From NCBI RefSeq assembly GCF_900549175.1, contig NZ_URNN01000124.1, positions 1 to 10,447 on the forward strand: 10,447 nucleotides of DNA. Direction: 5' to 3'. The translations under genes and the position numbers were made by a program. The DNA comes from an uncultured Prevotella sp. (GTDB taxonomy: Bacteria; Bacteroidota; Bacteroidia; Bacteroidales; Bacteroidaceae). The notes below the pieces were generated by a model. The model was not told the origin of the DNA, searched no databases, and saw only the letters and a list, made by a program, of their open reading frames with translations. Shown here in pieces: positions 6,552-10,447 of this stretch. Numbering within the stretch: the stretch's first letter is position 1; every line of letters starts with the position of its first letter.

Positions 6552-7409
6552 ATGATGAAGATAAGAAGTATAATGTGTGCCGTGGCCTGCGCCGCCCTGA
6601 CACTGACTTCATGCGATGAGATAGACAAGAACGACAGGTTTATAAAGGTGGACTCGGGCATTGTCACCCCGCCGGACAATCCGGATGATCCGGACAGGCC
6701 GACATCGGTGCAGCGCTCGGTGTTGATAGAAGACTTCACTGGGCAGATGTGCGTAAACTGCCCCAATGCCGTGCCGATGATAGAGCAGCTGGAAGAGGCT
6801 TATCCGGGAAAGATTGTTGCTGTGGCCATACATTCGGGCATGGTTTTCCCGACAACCATCGGCAATCTGGCCCTGCAGACCGATACGGGCGAGCAGTATT
6901 ACAAGGATGCCGGCAGCCCGGCACAGCCTTCCGGACGCATAGGGCGTGCGGGCGGAACATACCTTCCCGACAGATGGATACTTCAGGCACAGAGCGTGTT
7001 GCGCGAGCAGTCGCCCGTGGCTCTCAAGGTTACAAACGCCTACGACGAGGCTGCACGCAAGGTGTCGGTAAGTGTAGAGGCTTACGGAGTGGATGCCGCT
7101 TCGGGCAATCTGCAGTTGTGGCTCACCGAAGACAGTATAGTGGCTCCGCAGATCATGCCGTCGGGCACGACTAATATGAAATACGTACACAACCATGTGT
7201 TCCGTGCTGCGGTGAACGGTGCTTACGGCGAAACGTTTGCCATAGCCAAGGGCGAGGACAAGACCGTTGAGGCCGAGGCCACTCTCGCCGACCATTGGGT
7301 GGCGGAGAACATGTCGGTGGTGGCCTTTGTGTACAATGGCGACGGCGTGCTTCACGTGGTGAAAACTCCCGTTATAGCCAAGGCGGACGAGCCGGAGGAG
7401 GAAGAATAG
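6552..7409 (+). CDS. Omp28-like lipoprotein with CVNC motif
   Basis: The 285-residue product starts with a lipoprotein signal; the lipobox LTSC puts the acylated cysteine at residue 21 (20 if the second ATG at 6555 is used). The acidic run after it (DEID) resembles the surface-export signal of Bacteroidetes lipoproteins. A Pro/Asp linker (40-50) precedes an Omp28-type domain. This begins VLIEDFTGQMCVNCPNA, with Cys67 and Cys70 in a thioredoxin-like CxxC, then KIVAVAIHSG. The later part (about 155-273) is beta-rich and includes NLQLWLTEDSIVAPQ, YVHNHVFRAAV and ENMSVVAFVYN. The same landmarks recur in the large last gene of this locus, so the two are paralogs. Omp28 is known as an outer-membrane protein of Porphyromonas gingivalis with no settled function. 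The acidic C-terminus (EPEEEE) lacks a T9SS-type tail, unlike its paralog. Confidence 0.88.
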   Translation: MMKIRSIMCAVACAALTLTSCDEIDKNDRFIKVDSGIVTPPDNPDDPDRPTSVQRSVLIEDFTGQMCVNCPNAVPMIEQLEEAYPGKIVAVAIHSGMVFPTTIGNLALQTDTGEQYYKDAGSPAQPSGRIGRAGGTYLPDRWILQAQSVLREQSPVALKVTNAYDEAARKVSVSVEAYGVDAASGNLQLWLTEDSIVAPQIMPSGTTNMKYVHNHVFRAAVNGAYGETFAIAKGEDKTVEAEATLADHWVAENMSVVAFVYNGDGVLHVVKTPVIAKADEPEEEE

Positions 7410-7453
7410 AAGATATATAAAACATTTTGAAGACTTACTTAATATTATAGTAT

Positions 7454-8203
7454 ATGAAGATTTTTACAAGAACATTGTTTGTTGTTATGGCCCTCATGGG
7501 ATTGCATGTGGGTGCAAATGCACAGGTGGACAACACATTCCGTTTTGTTGACCAGAAGACAGGAAATGAGATTCCCGACGGGGGAACCTATACGGCTGTG
7601 GCCGAACTGATAGACAAAATGCCGGAAATGCCGGGAGTGGTAGTCGTTATTGAGGCTAAGTTTGATATTGATGTGGAGAACACAACCAATGAAGTGGCAT
7701 ATGTAGGGGCACATGTCGTTTCGGAAGAGTTGGCAGGCGGCAAGTTGCAGTTCTGCTTCCCCACGCAATGTCCTCAGAATGTTCCTTTGGATTATGTTGT
7801 CCCAGAAGAACAGACAGGAACGATGGCGGCTGGTGAAAAGAAAGAGCTTCGGTCTGAATGGACAGCAACGAAAGGACAGTATGGCACAGCCCGGTTTACC
7901 GTGCAGTTGAGAACCATGGAAGTTACCAAATGGATAGAAAAGGGTGGTATCAAGCTACCGTCTGAATATGCTTTTAAGGCTAATGGCCCGAAGATAACAA
8001 TCAACTGTATCTATGCTGACCCGGCAGGAGTTAATGACGTAAAGGCCACAGGCCTGACTACCTACAACGTCTATGACATGACAGGGCGCCGCGTGGTGGA
8101 AAACGGCACCGAAGCCGATGTGCAGTCGCTCGGCAAGGGTCTCTTTGTGCGTGAAACCGTCATCGGAGGCAAGCGCGTGAGTGCGGAAAAGATTGTCAGA
8201 TAA
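7454..8203 (+). CDS. Small secreted protein with T9SS type A-like tail
   Basis: The 249-residue product has a signal peptide (1-23, ending GANA before Gln24). The central part (24-190) is beta-rich and matches no enzyme I know. It contains CFPTQC (Cys101 and Cys106) and a third cysteine at 185, all suited to extracellular disulfides. The C-terminal portion (about 192-249) reads YNVYDMTGRRV...LGKGLFV...GGKRVSAEKIVR. That is the pattern of the type A T9SS sorting domain, which directs cargo across the outer membrane. The central part resembles an immunoglobulin-like sandwich by strand pattern only. The gene lies 44 bases after the Omp28-like lipoprotein gene and 29 bases before the large Omp28 gene. 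Base composition changes inside it: about 47% GC in two hand-counted 60-base blocks of the central part, against 67% in 8081-8140 in the tail. A mosaic origin is therefore possible. Confidence 0.82.
   Translation: MKIFTRTLFVVMALMGLHVGANAQVDNTFRFVDQKTGNEIPDGGTYTAVAELIDKMPEMPGVVVVIEAKFDIDVENTTNEVAYVGAHVVSEELAGGKLQFCFPTQCPQNVPLDYVVPEEQTGTMAAGEKKELRSEWTATKGQYGTARFTVQLRTMEVTKWIEKGGIKLPSEYAFKANGPKITINCIYADPAGVNDVKATGLTTYNVYDMTGRRVVENGTEADVQSLGKGLFVRETVIGGKRVSAEKIVR
8027..8200 (+). other. T9SS sorting-domain segment of the small secreted protein
   Basis: Residues 192-249 contain the YDMTGRRV turn, a GKGLFV strand and the closing KRVSAEKIVR, in the order expected for type A C-terminal sorting domains. 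In that family the tail is removed on export, when cargo is attached to anionic lipopolysaccharide or released. Confidence 0.75.
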
Positions 8204-8232
8204 CACATTATTTATAATTTAAAATCAACACA

Positions 8233-10224
8233 ATGAAGAAAATTTTACTAACATTGGTCGCTTTCCTGATGACTGTAGGCATGGCTACGGCACAGAGCGG
8301 CAAGACATTCAAGTTGGATGTAAAAAAGGCCGGTACGGCTGTCGTTCAGAAGCGTGGTGGAATTATCGACCTGAACAAAAAAAGTATGCAGAAAGCTCCG
8401 CAGAAGATAACGCTGGCCGACAACCAGAAACTGATGGGACCGTATACCACTGACGAAGTGGCAACATCAGAGCAGGGTGTGGGTCTGCCGGGATATCCGG
8501 GAGAACTTGGTGTGGCTACGTTGTTGGATGCAAGCGAATTGGCAAGATTTGATGGCGGTAACATTGTCCAGTTTCGTTACGGTCTTGCAAATGTCGCTAC
8601 GGTAAATTCCGTGTTCATGTATCTTGTTGATGAAAATGGAAAGTTTGTCGAGCTGTTTAATGAGAAGGTGACGGACGCTTCCGTTGCCGGATGGAATACG
8701 GTGACTCTCAGCAAGCCTTACACTCTCAATCTTACGGGTGTGGAAGAGATTCTTATGGGTTACTATTATGTGCAGAGCAATGCCAACAACGGCCAGTATT
8801 ATAATGTAGAATGTTATCCGTTGTCTGTAACCGGTGATTTGGCACTGGCCACACCAACGCTTGTTTATGGCAATCTCGGACAGGGACAGGGATGGTACAA
8901 CATATCTACCCAGTCGTATGGAAGTCTCAGCGTGCAGGCTGTTGTGGAAAATAATTATGTTGACTATGATCTTGGTTTGAAGAACCTTACGACATCAGTC
9001 CTTAACAAGTCTGGAGAGAAAACGGAATTTTCATTTGTATTAAGCAGTTTCGGAAAACAGGTTCCACAAACATATTCACTGGATGTTGCTTTGGATGGAA
9101 AGTTGATGGAAACTTTAGATACGCCTGTGGCTTTGGTTGACGGCTCGCTCGTACATACCTACAATATCGTTTTGCCGTCTGACCTTACAACAGGCAAGCA
9201 TACCTTGAAAATTTCTGTAGCCAAGATAAATGGTGATGCTCCTGCAAATAATACTGACGATGATGAGACGACAGCCGAGTTCACTGTTTACAGCCAGTCG
9301 TTCCCGCATCAGAAACAGCTTGTGGAGCATTTCACGTCTACTTCTTGCACATACTGCCCCTTGGGCGATGCCGTGCTTACAGCTCTTGAGGGCAAGCGTA
9401 ATGACATTGCCCGCGTGTCTGTGCATGGCATTCAGAATCCCAATTATCCAGACCCGTACTATATTGAGGCTTGTGATGTAATAATGTATTATGAAGAGAT
9501 GAACGGTTTCCCCAGTGCATCGTACAACCGCGTGGCATTTGATTTCGACACGGGCGAAGGGCTGACACTTGCACAGACTCTCGGTTATAACGCGAATTAC
9601 AAGGATCAGGTTGCTGCCTTGTTGAGTGAGGCTATCGATGAGAACGGCAATGAATATCCTTCGTTTGCAAGCATCAATGTTGCCGCCAACTATAACCCGA
9701 CAGACGGTAAACTGACGGTAAAAGTGAACGGTGAGACAATAGAGGGCTTTACCCAGGTGATGGGCGAAGATGCAGTGCTGAATGTGTGTCTTGTAGAGGA
9801 CGGCCTCGTTTCAAGGCAGCTTAACAATGGTCGTTGGATTACCGCATATACTCACAACAACGTATTGCGCAAGTATGTGAGCAATGTAGCCGGAGATGCC
9901 ATCAACTTCAACGGCAACTCTTACGAGAACGATTATGTGGTGGACTTCGCTTCCAACTGGAAACCGGAAAACATGCGTGTTGTGGCTTTCATCAGCCGTC
10001 CGCTCATGTCGGAGAGTATCTTTGACAAGTTTGTCACCAATACGGAGACGGCTGCACTTACAGTAGGCGACCCCGCCGGTATTGAGTCGGCTAAAGGTGA
10101 TGTCAACGGTGTTTCGGAGGTTGCACGTTACACAACAAACGGTGTGCGTCTCTCTGCTCCGCAGAATGGCATCAACATCGTCAAGATGAGCAACGGCGAG
10201 ACCCGCAAGGTGGTAGTTTATTAA
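8233..10224 (+). CDS. Large secreted protein: beta domains, Omp28-like domain, T9SS tail
   Basis: The 663-residue product has a signal peptide (1-20, ending ATA before Gln21). Residues about 85-240 form a beta-rich, jelly-roll-like segment (VQFRYGLANVATVNSVFMYL; MGYYYVQSNANNGQYY). Residues about 243-352 resemble a CARDB-like immunoglobulin domain of the kind found in adhesins (LPSDLTTGKHTLKISVA then GDAPANNTDDDE). An Omp28-type domain follows (about 358-605): LVEHFTSTSCTYCPLGDAV with Cys372 and Cys375, VLNVCLVEDGLVSRQ, YTHNNVLRKYV and ENMRVVAFIS. The tail (about 616-663) has VARYTTNGVRLSAPQNGINIVKMSNG and ends in KVVVY, a T9SS type A-like sorting signal of the Prevotella style. It should be exported to the surface or medium. 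It is the last gene of the locus, ended by a perfect terminator that begins within its stop codon. Confidence 0.88.
   Translation: MKKILLTLVAFLMTVGMATAQSGKTFKLDVKKAGTAVVQKRGGIIDLNKKSMQKAPQKITLADNQKLMGPYTTDEVATSEQGVGLPGYPGELGVATLLDASELARFDGGNIVQFRYGLANVATVNSVFMYLVDENGKFVELFNEKVTDASVAGWNTVTLSKPYTLNLTGVEEILMGYYYVQSNANNGQYYNVECYPLSVTGDLALATPTLVYGNLGQGQGWYNISTQSYGSLSVQAVVENNYVDYDLGLKNLTTSVLNKSGEKTEFSFVLSSFGKQVPQTYSLDVALDGKLMETLDTPVALVDGSLVHTYNIVLPSDLTTGKHTLKISVAKINGDAPANNTDDDETTAEFTVYSQSFPHQKQLVEHFTSTSCTYCPLGDAVLTALEGKRNDIARVSVHGIQNPNYPDPYYIEACDVIMYYEEMNGFPSASYNRVAFDFDTGEGLTLAQTLGYNANYKDQVAALLSEAIDENGNEYPSFASINVAANYNPTDGKLTVKVNGETIEGFTQVMGEDAVLNVCLVEDGLVSRQLNNGRWITAYTHNNVLRKYVSNVAGDAINFNGNSYENDYVVDFASNWKPENMRVVAFISRPLMSESIFDKFVTNTETAALTVGDPAGIESAKGDVNGVSEVARYTTNGVRLSAPQNGINIVKMSNGETRKVVVY
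10078..10221 (+). other. T9SS sorting-domain segment of the large Omp28-type protein
   Basis: Residues 616-663 include ARYTTNGVRLSAPQNGINIV and end RKVVVY. The NG turn stands where GR or GQ is more usual. The core pattern (turn, GxNIVK strand, basic-hydrophobic end) still matches a type A-like tail. Confidence 0.72.
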
Positions 10225-10260
10225 AAAAATCTCCTGCCCCGCGGGGCAGGAGATTTTTTT
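10223..10260 (+). terminator. Perfect palindromic terminator of the five-gene locus
   Basis: The 38 bases are a perfect palindrome centred between 10241 and 10242. There are six outer A:T pairs, then a GC-rich stem (ATCTCCTGCCCCG against its complement), ending in seven T bases. It starts inside the TAA stop codon of the last gene. The symmetric A and T tracts mean it could work in both directions. Confidence 0.93.
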
Positions 10261-10284
10261 AGGAGTTAAGGAGTTAAAGGAGTT
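10261..10284 (+). repeat. Short tandem AGGAGTTA repeat
   Basis: Three consecutive copies of AGGAGTTA(A) run from just after the terminator into the left arm of the large inverted repeat. A fourth AGGAGTTAA occurs inside the arm at 10305-10313, and its complements lie in the right arm. Confidence 0.8.
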
Positions 10285-10447
10285 GTCGCTCCCTGCGGTC
10301 GCTCAGGAGTTAAAGCCAATACCGGCATAAAGGATTCGCTTGGATATGAATCGTTTAGAAAAGAACGAGTTTTATTCATGACCAAATCATCCTTTATGCC
10401 GGTATTGGCTTTAACTCCTGAGCGACCGCAGGGAGCGATAACTCCTT
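10277..10447. repeat. Large near-perfect inverted repeat (59-base arms)
   Basis: Bases 10277-10335 match the reverse complement of 10389-10447 at 58 of 59 positions. The 53-base centre (10336-10388) can pair further in part: TTGG and ATGAAT on the left against CCAA and ATTCAT on the right. The single arm difference is G (10285) against T (10439), a G-U wobble in a plus-strand RNA. The right arm ends exactly at the window edge, so the element may be longer. No open reading frame of note lies inside. It looks like an intergenic palindromic repeat or MITE-like element; no transposase is visible. Confidence 0.9.

Noticed and set aside
6567..7355. Antisense and other-frame open stretches opposite the Omp28-like lipoprotein
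   Set aside because: They are by-products of GC-rich third positions in the true frame and lack signal peptides, start context and recognisable domains.
10277..10447. Large inverted repeat as a CRISPR unit or integron attachment site
   Set aside because: There is one pair of arms with no repeat-spacer series, and no integrase or core attC motifs were recognised.

Overview
The window looks like chromosomal DNA of a Bacteroidales bacterium, most likely Prevotella or a close relative. The reasons are promoter elements of the Bacteroidetes type (TTTG, then TAnnTTTG about 20 bases on), A-rich start regions without Shine-Dalgarno sequences, Omp28-family proteins, and C-terminal tails of the type IX secretion (T9SS) sorting kind. 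No phage, integrase, transposase gene or CRISPR array was found.

Left part (1-3119). A tRNA-Lys(TTT) on the minus strand is cut by the window edge and has a well-formed promoter. About 330 bases of AT-rich non-coding DNA follow, carrying a repeated 16-mer. A minus-strand pair then encodes thymidine kinase (tdk) and an AI-2E/PerM-type membrane protein. Divergent from tdk, the plus strand encodes the 16S rRNA methyltransferase RsmI, which has an odd low-complexity tail. The two divergent promoters lie so close to their start codons that both transcripts should be almost leaderless.

Middle (3204-4333). A coiled-coil lipoprotein is followed by a strong stem-loop terminator. Next comes a roughly 220-base regulatory region with a short perfect inverted repeat and a promoter candidate.

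Right part (4334-10260). Five closely spaced plus-strand genes look like one operon ended by a perfect 38-base palindromic terminator. In order they encode a TlpA/ResA-like exported thioredoxin (CKPC), a DUF6029-like outer-membrane beta-barrel, an Omp28-like lipoprotein (CVNC), a small secreted protein with a T9SS-type tail and a CFPTQC cysteine pair, and a large secreted protein combining beta-rich domains, an Omp28-like domain (CTYC) and a T9SS-type tail. Read together, this is a cell-envelope locus in which several exported products carry thioredoxin-like or paired cysteines, anchored by two routes (lipoprotein and T9SS). The redox connection is inference. The window ends in a nearly perfect 59-base inverted repeat that may continue beyond the edge.
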